DNA of 64,000 nt, from assembly GCA_947044405.1 (NCBI GenBank), contig CAMRHE010000157.1:704501-768500 (forward strand), in the 5' to 3' direction. The position numbers were made by a program, and so were the translations under genes. Under the pieces are notes generated by a model that had not been told where the DNA came from, did no database searches, and worked only from the letters and a program-made list of their open reading frames with translations. This DNA is from Leptodactylus fallax (taxonomy: Eukaryota; Chordata; Amphibia; Anura; Leptodactylidae). Below are positions 20,008 to 31,882 of this stretch, one piece after another; position 1 is the first letter of the stretch; every line of letters begins with the position of its first letter.

Positions 20008-22259
20008 TGGGGAAAGGCATGGGTTAAATTGTGATATTGTGTGCTTAAATATGTGTGACAATTTTGGTGCATTGTTTTGGCCTATAGTAAGCCAACAAGT
20101 AATAAGGTAAGTAGAAAGGTAGGGACTGTAACATCAAATTCAGGACAGATAGCAACTATGGACTAGACCAACTAAAGATGTGTCAGATTTATCATAAAAA
20201 ATCAGCCAGTGTGATAAATTTGATGCATTCTGAAATGTCCGACTATTAAGGCCCTTTCATAGTAACTCTTTTTTTTGTCCATTACAACACATGAACAGCG
20301 CAAGTACTCATTATAGTAAGTCATTGGAACTATTCACATGTTGGATTTTTTTCACGGACCAAGAGACACTGGAAAAAAATGTGGCATGCACTATTTTTTC
20401 TCTTTATTCTACTTGTCTCCGCATTCAAGTTTATAGGTCCTTGTCAGTACACAGGCAGCATGTGGACGTCATCCATGTGCTGTATATTTTTACAGCACAT
20501 GCCAGATTTTTACATTGCCAGATGATTGCTTTTTTTTTTTTTTTTTTTTTTTTTAACAGTCCTCAGAATGTATAGCAGTGATGAACGCATTTTTTTTTCA
20601 GCATCTAGAAAAAAGAAGCATCACATTTCATTCTACCGCAGTATCTGCTACCTCAAATTCCTCTTCAAATTCCTCTGTGTGAACTTACCCTTTACCCTCC
20701 ATGCACATGACAATGTGCTTTGCACCCCATACTCACGACCGTGTATTATAACAGGTATATGGGGGGCCATGAGACTGGGGGCAAAGCTCGGGACAGTTCC
20801 TATGCCTGTCCATTTTGCGGCCCGCACTCAATAGTAAAATGTATGGGTCTGTAGAAGTCACAGATGTCACATGGATATTAGCCATGTTCTGTCTGTGCCG
20901 TTTTCTCACAGACCCGGACATGCAGACGTTCAGTTCTGTGTAGGTTTAGACAGTATTAGTAAATCTGACCCAGTGTCTCACAGAGGTATACAGGTATATA
21001 CTGTAAAGGCCTACTATATAAAGTTGCAGCCCAAGCCATAATAATACAAACAATTTATTCAAAATCGGGGCACACACAATGACAGTCCTACAATTGTCGA
21101 CTAAACTATTCTATTAGTGACACTTCAAAAAATAATTTTAAAGTTATTAATCGCAAATTGACAGTCCATGATGCACATGATAGAGGAACGTCCAACAACC
21201 TATGACTTGATCTCCTAATCTTACAAGGGTCCAGACCCCAGATGTGGAAATAAAGCACAATCAAGAATGCAAAAAAAATAAATAAATAGCGCACACAGAT
21301 CAGACCACATACTATACAACATTATTATGGAGCAGTCACATGTTTGTACAACATGTTACAGTATCAGCTATGTAAACACACACTAGTGGGAGACCATGAT
21401 CCAGCACACTTGGAGTAGTAGGGGATTGCTGAGCATACTTTATGTTTTCTCTCATGCTATGTGCAACAGCAAGATTTGTTTTGTTTGTTTTATTATAGCC
21501 CCAAAATCCTCCAATGCCGATAGAAAAGATATTTAATGGTACAGGGAGAAACAGAGATTCTTATAGTAATATACAACTACCTTTTTAAAATAAAGTTGCA
21601 AAACTACTGCTTCGGATATGCTACCAAACACTACTGTGGTGTACAAACACTGTAAAATGGTGTCACACAGATTCCTGCAGTTGATATATTTCCATACAGG
21701 AAATGACATATAATCACAGATCTACAGAGATGAACTACTTTGTCCCATACCAAACCAGCCAAAAGACAATGAACAAAAGTGGTTACCCAGTGTGTTCATA
21801 ACTGACTGTGGTTAAGCTACCATCTCACATGCCAACCACACCATACCTTACCAAGTGATTATTTTATCTGAATAATAATACTAAAAACTAAAACATATGT
21901 GAGCAATATATGTGTAACGCTTAGTTAAAGGGAACAAGAAATCCTCGTAGAAATGCGTTGACTAACTAGCCCACAAAGGGCCAATGATAAAGTCCCATCC
22001 TTTTGACTTTCTAGAGAAAGGGCTTTTTCTATTTCTTAGTATCAAGGATACATGGAAGAGTATCAAGTAACTCCTCCAAGCCCTCTAGTTGCCTCAATTG
22101 CACACTGTAAGGGTTTGAGTACACAGTGTAGTCATGACATGGTCACTATGCAAAAGAAGACTTCTGCCACTCTATTCCATAAAAATTCATTACAAACTGA
22201 TGGCTTATTGAGTGTTCCTAGTTAACAGCAGAGTGTTTTTGAAAGTTTCCACACAATCA
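20008..22259. other. No recognised gene; poly-T tract and a hairpin
   Basis: A 24-nt T run at 20530-20555, a small hairpin ATGTGCTGTATA/TACAGCACAT at 20478-20503, and otherwise ordinary sequence. The TCTGTGTGAACTTACCC word near 20677 hints at another worn MITE of the GTTCACATCTG type. No host exon is recognised. Confidence 0.3.
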
Positions 22260-22513
22260 TTAAAGTAGTTGTCCAGGATTTTTTATGGCCTATCCTATGG
22301 CCATGGACGTCAATACAAGCTGAGCTGCAGTAATGGCGCCCAGCCACTATACAGGATATGGAGCTATCTCCTTTTGGCACTGTGAACTGTATACAATAGG
22401 CATCGAAATAAACCTTGAACAGCTGATCCATGAGGGAACCCGCTGTTGTCCCCCATCAATCATATATCTATGGCCTATCCTAAAAAAAAAAAAAATCATG
22501 GAAACCCCTTTAA
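22260..22513. mobile_element. T2-like MITE, 254 bp
   Basis: TTAAAGTAGTTGTCCAGGAT at the left and GGAAACCCCTTTAA at the right, each with TTAA. GGCCTATCCTA occurs near both ends in the same direction. Non-coding. Confidence 0.6.
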
Positions 22514-24148
22514 CTAGAGACACTCAATAAACAATCTGTTTGTAAAGAATTAATGGAACACTGTGGCCATTGGCACAGCTGTCCATTTTGCGTCCACACC
22601 ATGACCAGGGTGTCAGACGCCTCATGACAGCACCATGCATTTGTACCCTTAGTGTCCTACGTAAAGGATCCTGTCCTAGTGACTGCTTCACTTTAAATGA
22701 GGACAGAGGACACAATATAGTAAGACTTTTCAGCTTAAATGCTTTTAGGTAAATTGTCTCTACATTGGTGTTTTTGTTGTTTTTTTGTTTCTTTTATCCT
22801 TTCCTTTACTGAAACGATCATAGAAGCTACAGCTCTCCATTTCCAGATCATTTAACAGAGCTCCATTGTTACCAATATCACCACAATTTCCTTTAGCCCT
22901 GCCATAATCATTTTCCCCTGATCTATACATGTATGTGTCTATCATTTCTATATAGTCATTACAGAGAACAAAGCCCAGTGCTATCCCCCACTTCCTTTCA
23001 CTGTATACACATCCCTGCCTTGTTTGTAAACATGCAGACCATTTTCCACATGCAATATATTTCATTTATTTACTGCATGTTATATTCTTGTGATACGGTC
23101 CCTCACTTCTGCAACATAAACAGGGGTGTCAGACACCCAGATACATTATAACAGGTTATACTGGTGTAAATGCTAAATAGAATGACATCATCTGACATCT
23201 TATACCAGGAAGGCTCCTGGCACTGCAATACTTAACCTGGAACACCGCTGCCAGGCATGAGAGGCTGGCAGAAACATCACAATTCAGGCTTCCTTATGCA
23301 GAGAACAAAGAGCCTCCCCACTACATAACAGGGACAAAGCTACAATGCCCATTCATGTACACTGAGTGCCAGAGGAGAAAAGTTTCGGGGTGCATGGACC
23401 TACCGTATGCCATCTACTACTGCCATGACATAGAACACGTCACAGCATCTCTTCTAGCTGGAGAATGAATGAAAGGATTACGCAGCAGACCTGCCATTGT
23501 GGACTCCTGCATCCTCCAGCCTGTCTCCGGCACCCACAGCTTACAGCCGGGTGTCTATAGCATGCACGACCCTAACAATCGCTAGAATGTAAATGCAGAC
23601 TTACTGTACCTCAGTGATCCCAGTAGATCTAGAAGGGAAGGCGAGCAGGCATGGGAGGGACACGGACAGAATGGTTTCTGCTGCTGGAGAAAGCTGCTCA
23701 TCTGAGCTGCCAATCTCTAAAAGAACGCTAGGGGCGCTGTATCCGGCAGAGGTGGAGTTCTTTGTACTGACATCAGACATGCCATTATTGTTATTATTGT
23801 TAGGAGGACTGAAATAGTAATGAAGGCAGGCTACAATTTCTAGGCATTACCTACAAGATGATCCCCAGCATCACATACAGCGTCCTACCTACAGATGTAT
23901 CTCCTCTATTCTTGTCAATGAGTGGAACTACAAGTCTCAGCAGAGTGTGCTAGAAGTTGCTTAGAAATAACTAGTAACATTACGTTTATTATATCATTTG
24001 TATTTATTATACTATGTATTAAGTGGAAAGTTATTAGTGCTTATTAATAAAATAACAATGCCTGTAATATTGTCGATTCTATGTACAACCCTTCGAAATA
24101 CACTGTCAGTGCAATATCATTGGAGACACTTCATCCATTGAGGTGTCT
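22514..24148. other. No recognised gene; weak exon-like patch near 23600-23770
   Basis: On the minus strand, 23770-23600 is slightly CpG-rich, contains AGATTGGCAG (inverted CCAAT-like) and ends in ACAGTAAGT, which could be a splice donor. No open frame with a known domain supports it, so I only flag it. The remainder is unremarkable. Confidence 0.2.
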
Positions 24149-24373
24149 ACGGTCAGATTCACACAGCTGTATTTACAACCCCTATTAGACCTTTTTTTTT
24201 TTTTTTTTTTTTTTGCAGACTGGAATCAGTTGCTAATAATAATATATAGTGCTATTCACTCACATGCCCCTTTTTTCCTGTCGGTTTTTTAGTCCCTTCC
24301 CTTTCATCATATGTCCATATACCAGATTGGAATTACTGACACATATCAATACACCAGTGTGAAGCTGGCCTTA
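24149..24373. repeat. Probable MITE, TTCACACAGCTGTATTT ends
   Basis: GATTCACACAGCTGTATTTA near 24157 faces AATACACCAGTGTGAAGCTG near 24350. The interior contains a 25-nt T run. A T2-like end (TTAAAGAGGTTATCCAGTTG) follows directly at 24372 without a visible partner. Confidence 0.4.
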
Positions 24374-25653
24374 AAGAGGTTATCCAGTTGTTAAAAATAA
24401 AAACGAATCAGACACCAATTTAAACCTGGTAAGCATCAGAATGGGAGGGGGATCGAAGGGACTTCCAGTGGGACAATGCACAACACGCTACTCATCTGAC
24501 CTCACCCAGCAGCACAATCCTCAGCAGCCAACATACCACTAGTCTGACCGGCCTTCAGGGAACAGCTGCCTAGCCACATTGCCCCCTCTCACACAGGTCG
24601 CCTATCAGAGCTGTTCACTGGCAGAGGAATGGAGACTCTCATAAGCGACACCTGGACCTCTTGTTGCAGGGTACTATTGGGTACAGTAGTTGTACATACA
24701 CCAGTACAGCAGCACTTATGTTCCCTGGGCCCATAGCGAAAGACACTGAGCTTATGCTGGTGCAGGAGATGCGACTCTTGCCTTTTAAAACTTGTGTCAC
24801 CACTAGCAGAGTCTGGCTGGTGTCCCAGTTCCATGAAACAGGAGTTGCCAAGGTGCATCTCCTTCTCAAGCTGACAGCTGTGCGAGCAGCCAGGCACTCC
24901 TCTCTTCTCTGCTGCATGAGCCCTTCTTCCCAGCATATAAACATGCCCTTAAATAGCATGCCCCTTCCTGCCATGGGATTCCCAGGTACCTCCCAATGTC
25001 AATGAATACCAACACAGGAAATCAACACAAATTTCTCCCATGGTGCAACTCTCAGGTACAACTCTGTTCAGCTTCGAAAGAGCCATCACCTGGTCCAGAC
25101 TCTAGAGATTCCCTAAAGTAATGACTGTATAATGACCTGCACCAGCTCATGTGACACACACCAATCAACATATTACACAGTGCAAGTCATATATCAACAC
25201 AGGACAATATGCAATATAACCTGAGTAATAATGGCTAAAGTGAGCCAAGACATGTGACAATGCCTTGGTGAAACCACATGCGCACCTTGAGCAGCGGCTG
25301 ATGCAACTATCATCTCCCCCGCCTATCTACGCAGACTATGACCGGTTTCCAATCTGGGAAAAATGGACATGTGCGGGACATATTTCCCGAACTGATTTCA
25401 GCTGCATGAATTGAACTCACTGCATCTTAGTGAGTTATGATGCAGTAAACTCCTGAATGGCCAAAACAATACTGTACGAAACTGACATAAAGCTATAGCT
25501 TTCTTTGTTAAGAAGAGAGACTCAAAAATATTCTAGCATGACATGTCCTCTGCTCCTCCTGTAGCAGACTAATGAGGCAAGCCTTCAGGAAAAGAGTAAA
25601 TGGCTGCTGCAACAATTGTGAAAGGAGAGAGACCACCCCCCTCCCAGAAAGAC
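24374..25653. other. Unclassified; overlapping 111-115 aa ORFs without domains
   Basis: Three ORFs on both strands overlap in 24589-25005 and cannot all be genes; none has a recognised motif. On the minus strand GCTATTTAAGGGCATG near 24955 looks like a TATA-type core, as in an LTR, but no TG...CA ends with a target duplication were found. Confidence 0.25.
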
Positions 25654-25985
25654 TTAAAGAAGACCTTTCATGTCCTCATCAATGTGCGGTATTATTCAGT
25701 GCACTGTCTGCTTTTCCGGTATGCGCCCCCGGTGCTGGAGATATTGGTGCCGATAGTTTGGGCACCAATATCTCTCCACTGTCAGAAAGGCGGGCCCGTC
25801 ATCGCCCTCTTCTATAGACTTGTACTGTTAAGGGGGGCGTTCCTCACAGTAATGCTGTAAAGCCCACCCTTCTGACAGAGGGGAGATATTGGTGCCGAAA
25901 TTAATAGCACTGATATCTACAGCACTGGGACACATACCGGTATTCAATACCGCACATCGATAAGGACATGAAAGGTCCTCTTTAA
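25654..25985. mobile_element. Foldback MITE, sister of 18484-18942
   Basis: TTAAAGAAGACCTTTCATGT at the left and AAGGACATGAAAGGTCCTCT plus TTAA at the right, with TTAA at each edge. Inside, GGAGATATTGGTGCCGA faces copies of GGGAGATATTGGTGCCGAAA and ACTGATATCTACAGC in inverted order. Length is 332 bp. Same family as the nested element at 18.5 kb. Confidence 0.78.
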
Positions 25986-26845
25986 TGAAGGAACAGCCCC
26001 AGATTAAATGTAAGAAACTGGCATTAGGAGCTTGACATCTATAAGACCTGGATTGAGGTAAACTGCCCATTCTGTTCAGGCGAAATGGGGTGAGATGGCA
26101 TTGTTGTATCATAAATATTTCAATTAATCTATTGTTAGCCAGAGACACGTGCATGTGAGATTCTAATATCTCACCCCAGTCTGTCCGCACCAGTTTATGC
26201 TTCCTTTGTATTTTTTTTTACTTATTCTGACCATGTTTATTAAAAAAAAAAAAAATCTAGGATACTCCAAAAGTCAGGAAAGAAATGCCAAACACCCCTT
26301 TTTGTTATGTGTTTTATATTTGTTTGTTTGTTTCCTTACAAATACTACTAGTAATATCTGCCTGCAGTGTTTTTTGACAAAGAAAAGCTTGAAAAATGTC
26401 AGGAAAAAAATTGCAGAAATATGATCCTTTTCCTAAAAACACTATGTGAAACACCCTTCAATCTTCATGTTACAATGGTGCTGCAGGGAATGTGTTAAAG
26501 ATTATGGCACAGACAGTCTGTAGTGGCATGCAAATCTTTTAGCTCTTTATGTATTCCACAGTTTTCCAGTTTTGAATATCTGGCCTGAATTGGTCATTAT
26601 TTTCTTCTGCACCCTGCAAATGCCTAAAGATTTACAGCAGAATTTCACATTTTGGCACTATAGTACATGTTCTAACTGTGACCAAATTTTTCTTTTATAA
26701 ATTAATGGGAGTCAACCAATACCAAAACATGCTTATATGCTGTTGTGGGGGCTAAGTAATAGATGGCTGAACTTACATTAGAAGTATCATCCTATGATCA
26801 GCCACTGAGATAAATCTGCCTGCTGTTTAATGCTGTCTAGTCTAC
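25986..26845. other. No recognised feature
   Basis: AT-rich sequence. ORF 26197-26424 is low-complexity and unconvincing. Confidence 0.3.
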
Positions 26846-26849
26846 GCTT

Positions 26850-27410
26850 TGTCAGGATCTGGGATGCTGGGTGGGCTGACATGAACACAGGCTCCAAGGT
26901 ATTGGTCCAAGTATTGAGTTTTATTCACTCAAAACACTCCTTGGTACATGCAACATAACAGAAACCAAAAAAAAAAAAAAAAATACCTGCCCGTCTGGGC
27001 TCTAACTAAACAGAAATAGGTTACCTCACCTAGAATAGGAACAAGTTCAAACAGTCAGATTGTCTTCCAGCAGTAGCCACTTTCTTTGTGGCTTTCCAGC
27101 CAAGCTCTGCCCCAGTCTGCTCTCCTAGCAGACTTCTTATATCCCCTTAACAAGGAGATCCCAGTCAGCTGGGTTTCTTCCAGGAGTGTCCACAAGGTGT
27201 GGACTGGAGGTGATGGGAATGGCAAGTCCCACTACCAACCTACCCGCCATTCCATAAAAAATCCAGCCCAGTGCACAGCACTTAAATAATGCTCAGCAAA
27301 CATAGTTGTCTGCTGAGAGCAAACTTTCTGGATTTCCCTCATCTCACCCATCTGAGCAACCTGGGTGAGATATACATCCCTTCCAATATTTTTCCAGTCA
27401 TCGGCTTACA
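26850..27410 (-). mobile_element. Solo LTR, 561 bp
   Basis: The segment begins TGTCAGGATC, ends CGGCTTACA (TG...CA) and is flanked by a 4-bp direct repeat GCTT (26846-26849 and 27411-27414). Read on the minus strand it holds a TATA-like GGGGATATAAGAAG (27137-27146) and then GAATAAAACTC (26918-26926), a polyadenylation signal, in the correct order for U3-R-U5. No internal region remains, so it is probably the product of LTR-LTR recombination. It shows no resemblance to the LTRs at 40-47 kb. Confidence 0.65.
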
Positions 27411-27857
27411 GCTTGCATAGTCTAAATACTAGCCAGGCTTAGTAAATCTGCCCAATAGTTTGAAAAAAGAACAACGCATAGGGGAAAAGTGTAGATTCAG
27501 AGAGAGAAGTGTCCAGTGGACGGCTCACACCCAGATTTTCGTTGACTGGCTTGATTTAACAGGTCTCTACTTATTTGCCTATAGGCAGAGATCAGTCAAG
27601 GTTAGTTGGGCATATAGAAGATGTGGAGGAAGGGGGAGGGCACCCACCAAGTACTTCTCCCAGTTCATTGTTTCAGAGAAATTTTCTGCCTGCTGGCTGT
27701 GGTTAAGACACCTGAATCTACTGACAGGTTCCCTTTAACCAAATGTTTTTCTTTTCCACGTGTACCAGGTCCAAAGTGATAGATGTAATAAAATGTGACA
27801 TTTCTGTGCAGAAATAATAAATAAAAATAATAAAATAGTGATGTCACAACACATAAG
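27411..27857. other. No recognised gene; isolated T2-like end
   Basis: CTGACAGGTTCCCTTTAA at 27721-27738 is a TTAA end of the GGGAACCTGTCA type with no visible partner. Confidence 0.3.
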
Positions 27858-28192
27858 TAAGGCTAGGTTCACACTTGTGCTGGACTCTCTGTCACTCAGG
27901 TGTGTCAGGGGACCTTAACGACAAAGAGCCCACCCACTAAAACAGCGGTTACATGCGGACACCTGTGGACCCCATAGACTATAATCGTTGATTATGATGT
28001 TAATCTGTTTTCCCTTAGTCCTAACAGCAGCACAATATGGGGTATTTCTGCCCCTGTGTGTTGATAGGACTGGCAGAATTTTTTATTAGCATAATTTATG
28101 CATGACTATGGTACCTTATAAGAGGGCAATAGGGACCTCCCCCCCCCCCTTGTGTAAGTTATAAATTAAAAATCCTAAACTAGGGAGGGAAG

Positions 28193-28279
28193 CTTGTGCT
28201 GCTGTTAGGACTAAGGGAAAATAGATTAACATCATAATCAACGATTCCCTTATGTCCTACAGCAGCACAATATGGGGAT
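28193..28279. repeat. DIRS-type internal complementary region
   Basis: Positions 28194-28243 are the reverse complement of 27986-28035 with one or two mismatches. Positions 28244-28279 are the reverse complement of 29365-29400 with about two mismatches. The two outer ends are thus juxtaposed inside the element, which is characteristic of DIRS1 and not of MITEs. Confidence 0.85.
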
Positions 28280-28295
28280 GTAGCAAAGAATTCCC

Positions 28296-28640
28296 TTAGG
28301 GAATTCCTCGGTGTACTTTATCTAGGACTGGCTGTCTAAAGGCAGTCGCCTCTGAACTCCGGACATTTAGCCGGTAATGTTTTACAAAGGTCAGCTGAGA
28401 TGACCAAGAAGCGGCTGCACAAATCTGATCAAGAGGTACCGCACAGCTCTCAACCCAAGAGGTCGACACAGCCCTAGTTGAGTGGGCTGTAGAGAATTCA
28501 GGTGGAGTTAACCCCTGAGCAAAAAAAGAAGTTTTAATCGCTTCTCTGATCCATCTAGATAAGGTAGGTTTGGAACCTTTCTCTCTACCTTTCGGATTTC
28601 CTGAAAGATCGTGTACATAGAAGGTAGGTATGAAGACACC
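28296..28640 (-). pseudogene. Tyrosine recombinase C-terminal remnant (DIRS type)
   Basis: About 114 codons open between stops, without an ATG. The frame contains KGSKPTLSRWIREAIK, then TAHSTRAVSTSW (the HxxR box), then QICAAASWSSQLTFV and KHYRLNV, where the Tyr is at the position of the nucleophile that joins to DNA. In a full enzyme this domain integrates circular cDNA by site-specific recombination. Upstream, 28641-28745 continues in another frame with PSSEEEEGLHTL, a segment also expected in this family, so at least one frameshift or stop separates them. The N-terminal part, including the first catalytic Arg, is not readable. It is a pseudogene in a deleted element. Confidence 0.82.
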
Positions 28641-29523
28641 TTACTACAACCAGTGTGTGAAGTCCTTCCTCTTCTTCAGAGGAAGGAGTTGGAAAAAAAC
28701 ACTGGTAAGGAAACCATCTGGTTGATTTTGGCACGAGAAGACACCTTTGGGTTAAAGCCAGGGAGAAACTTCAGCTGGACCCTATTCTCAAGCACGAAGT
28801 ATATGGTTCCTCGGAAGAAAAAGCCTGGAGCTCCTTACAATTGGATGATGTCCTCTTTTCTAGCCTGCTCCAGACTCCTTGTACGGTCTTCTCATACAGG
28901 TGGGCTTCTCATCCCGCAAGGGATGCATCGCAACAAAGGTTCCGAAGGAACAAAGTGACCGACGTCACTTCTGGCGGCCACGGAGCTTGTAAGGTAAGTG
29001 AAACAGTAATGTGCCACATCAAGGCCGCACAAGTGGCCTGCACTACAGGTCTTTGAACATGCAGCATGCAACTACCGCTGCATGTACTACTGAAATCAAC
29101 CTTTTCAGAGCGAAGGTTGAAAGCTTGGCTAGTCACAAAAAAACTGCCTAAATAAAGATGACTCCCCAAAGGAAGTTAACAAACTTTAGGGGAAAAAACA
29201 AAATATGGGAGGACAAAAGACCTCCCTCCACCTGTCCCACCACACAGAACAGAAAAAAACACAAGGGGGGAGGCCCCTTTTGCCCTCTTATAGGGTACCA
29301 TAGTCATGCATAATTTACGCTAATTAAAAATTCCACCTGTCCTATCAACAAACAGGGACAGAAATACCCCATATTGTGCTGATGTAGAACATAAGGGAAT
29401 GGGATTTACCAGGTGTCCGTCAGGTTTTGATACTTTGATTCTGAAACCATGTAGGATGTTTCTCTCTGCCGATTTTTTTCAGAATCTGCAGCGGAGTCTG
29501 ATACTGATGTGAACCTATCCTCA

Positions 29524-30506
29524 TAACCAAAGTAACGTAGCACAAGACCATCACAGAGTATTACAATACAGGGATAAAAATAGGCCACAAAGTAGGTCTA
29601 ACAAACAGAGACATTACAGTACATAGGAAGGAATTATTGGATACAGTTATGTCACAGTATGACCATTACATCAAGCATAATACAAGATTATGACACAAAA
29701 GCGGCTCATTGACACTGAAATCCTGAGTTTGACTTTGACCAAGGACAACATCCACATGGAATCTATATGTTCACCTTGTGTTTTTTTTGATGAAGAGATC
29801 TAATCAATTTCTGTTGATTTTCAATTTTACATATTAATCAACTTCTTTGAGAAGACCATCCCTCTAAAAGACCACTTTTAAATGCAATTTTGGGTGATCG
29901 TCTCAAAGAGTTTTCACAATACTAAGATGAAGTCACAGCAGAGGGGATAAATACAGTGATTTCACAGTGCAGGATTAAAGTGCAACGATGTCACGGAGCA
30001 AGGATAAAAGGCACAATCATTAAATTGCTAAAAGATAATGTTTACAGCATGGAAATATAGTGAAATATAGAAAATATAAAAATATAAAATAAAAATATAG
30101 AAAATATAGTGATGCACTTAAGAGAATACACACTGTTACTCTCTATGTAGCAGAGTATCTACTGGCCCCCTCAATCCCTAGAGCAAAGGCTTAACTTTTA
30201 TGCCCCTGCTCACTGTTGCTAGGATAACCCATCAATGTCCAGTGATTGGGGTTTCAAATGATGTCATGCCAATCAAAAGTGGTACCATTAGGCTTTAGTG
30301 AATGGTTGATCCTGAGGCCTCTGAAGAAAATATGTCAAATAAATAAGATCAGCTACCTCCCCCCTTCTGGATAATTTAGGTGTAATTATGACCATATGTC
30401 AACAATGTTTCTAAACCAGTTTTACCACTGTTGCACGGCCCTAGAGGTTTCTAGCACTGTTTACTGGTAAGCACTGTAAAGTTTTAGTATTCCCCGGGTA
30501 ATCCCC
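29524..30506. other. No recognised feature
   Basis: A small cluster of ATATAGAAAATATA repeats at 30057-30110, otherwise nothing that I can name. Confidence 0.3.
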
Positions 30507-30800
30507 TTAAAGGGGTTTTTCAGGACAAAGCGCAGAGGAGGCCAGGCAAGGTGAAACATAAAAAAAAATAATACTCATCTGTCCCCGGCGCTCTGATGTT
30601 CTCTGCTGCTGTCTGTTTGGGCCTACACCATGCCTTCCCTGCTGTAAGTCCAGCACCGCAGCGGTGGCTGGAAAGGACCCGGTAACGTCAATCACATAGG
30701 TCACTGGGTCCTTCACTGCTGTCGCTGAGGCCACTGATTTGCCTCAGCAGTCATGTACGGTGCAGGGTTTACAGCAGGGAGCACCAAGGACAGGTGAGTA
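30507..30800. mobile_element. T2-like MITE, right end replaced by minisatellite
   Basis: TTAAAGGGGTTTTTCAGGAC opens at a TTAA. ACTCATCTGTCCCCGG and, inverted, AAGGACAGGTGAGTATG frame a GC-rich foldback with AGTGGCCTCAGC-like blocks, the plan of 19442-20007. The right terminus is absent where the array at 30808 begins. Confidence 0.55.
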
Positions 30801-30807
30801 TGATGAT

Positions 30808-31110
30808 TAATATAAAGGGGTTATTAAAAGGCATTATTAATATAAGAGTGGTATTAGGGTGCAATATTTATGTAAGAAGGCATCAGGGGCATAATTTATA
30901 CAAGGAGACATAAGAGAGTATAATTAATAACGGGAATTGGACAGTATTAATTTTAGGTGGCACGCAGTGGCATTATTGATGTAAAGTGATACATTTAAAG
31001 GGCATTATTAATTAGGGGGGATTACTAATTTAGGGGCACTATTAATTAAAGGTGGCACATATAGGAGCATTATTAAATTAAAAATGCACACAGGGGTATT
31101 ACTCATTTCC
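30808..31110. repeat. Degenerate minisatellite, GGGGCATTATTAAT units
   Basis: Units built on (G)nCATTATTAATATAAG recur roughly every 25-35 bp with many substitutions. It resembles the arrays at 4191-4410 and 53200-63180 in design. Non-coding. Confidence 0.6.
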
Positions 31111-31548
31111 AGGGGATTTTTATATTATATATTTTAAAATTGGTGTAGCAGCAGGATGGGGACTTTAAGTAGGTGAGAACAATGTGGGTTGGGTGTCTGG
31201 AAAGCAAGGAGCCAAAGATGTCTGTGTTGCAAACTTTACAGAGAGAAGTCACTGCTGGAAGAAGTGGTCATGGCAGTCCAGAAGGACGAAAGAGAAATGA
31301 GGTGTGAACGATTATACCTCAGAGACATCACCTAAAAGTCACAACATTTTTCCTGTACTGTATTTATCTAAATGGTATTCACAGACTTATGTAGGGCTGG
31401 CATATATCACTATATGGTCACTGTATAGTAATAATATCGGCATACCTGAGTTGTGATCCCACTTAGACGTGTTCACCCCCTTGTGCTAAACCCCTAGTTA
31501 CACCTCTAGTTACTCCAAAAACCTTCAATACACCATTAAATCCTCTTT

Positions 31549-31882
31549 TAGGCTAAGTCCCCATGTAGCGGGCCACAGCAATAAAGTGATGCAGGAAAAA
31601 CCACAGCGGAAACACATCACGGTTTTTCCTGCAGTGCTTTTCACAGACCCTGCAGACTTTCTGCTTCAATTATACCTATAGGGAAACTGCCGATGTTTCC
31701 ATAGGTATAATTGACATGCTGCGATTTCCAAAAATGCAATGGTTTTGGAAATCACAGCATTTCTGCTGCGCATATTTTTCTGCAATGGCCACTTTGCAGA
31801 CTGTAAAACATTGCAGTTTTTGCTGCAGCGTTTCCACCGAGGCCAAATCATGGCGTTTATGCCACGTGGGGCTCCAGCCTTA
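31549..31882. mobile_element. Foldback MITE, AGGCTAAGTCCCCAT family
   Basis: Ends TAGGCTAAGTCCCCATGTAG and, reversed, TAAGGCTGGAGCCCCACGTG. Strong inner inverted pairs include CTATAGGGAAAC/GTTTCCATAGG and CAATTATACCTATAGG/CATAGGTATAATTG. The next TTAA MITE begins within its last bases. No gene. Confidence 0.68.

Larger units (their letters stand above)
27986..29400 (-). mobile_element. Deleted DIRS-like tyrosine-recombinase retrotransposon
   Basis: The architecture matches DIRS1. Inverted terminal repeats of about 125 bp lie at 28011-28138 and 29271-29400. The end at 27986 bears an extra 25 bp. An internal complementary region at 28193-28279 is the inverted complement of the right end joined to the left end, with the junction near 28243/28244. 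This is the arrangement proposed to let DIRS elements regenerate their ends through a circle. A tyrosine recombinase remnant lies directly before that region on the minus strand (28296-28640 and beyond), in the expected order: terminal repeat, recombinase, internal region, terminal repeat. Gag and reverse transcriptase are missing, so the 1.4-kb element is a deletion derivative. No long target duplication is seen, as expected for recombinase-driven integration. Confidence 0.8.
27858..29523. mobile_element. MITE of GGTTCACA family carrying a DIRS-like insertion
   Basis: Outer ends TAAGGCTAGGTTCACACTTG and, reversed, TGAGGATAGGTTCACATCAG are inverted repeats. Removing 27986-29400 leaves a MITE of about 250 bp whose arms also pair at GCGGACACCTG and CAGGTGTCCG. 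Size and ends agree with 6573-6808. Confidence 0.6.

Noticed and set aside
24589..25005. Overlapping ORFs of 111-115 aa as a host gene
   Set aside because: Three frames on two strands overlap, and none has a recognised domain or splice context.
28611..28958. 115-aa plus-strand ORF
   Set aside because: It is antisense to the DIRS-like recombinase region, whose conserved boxes are on the minus strand.
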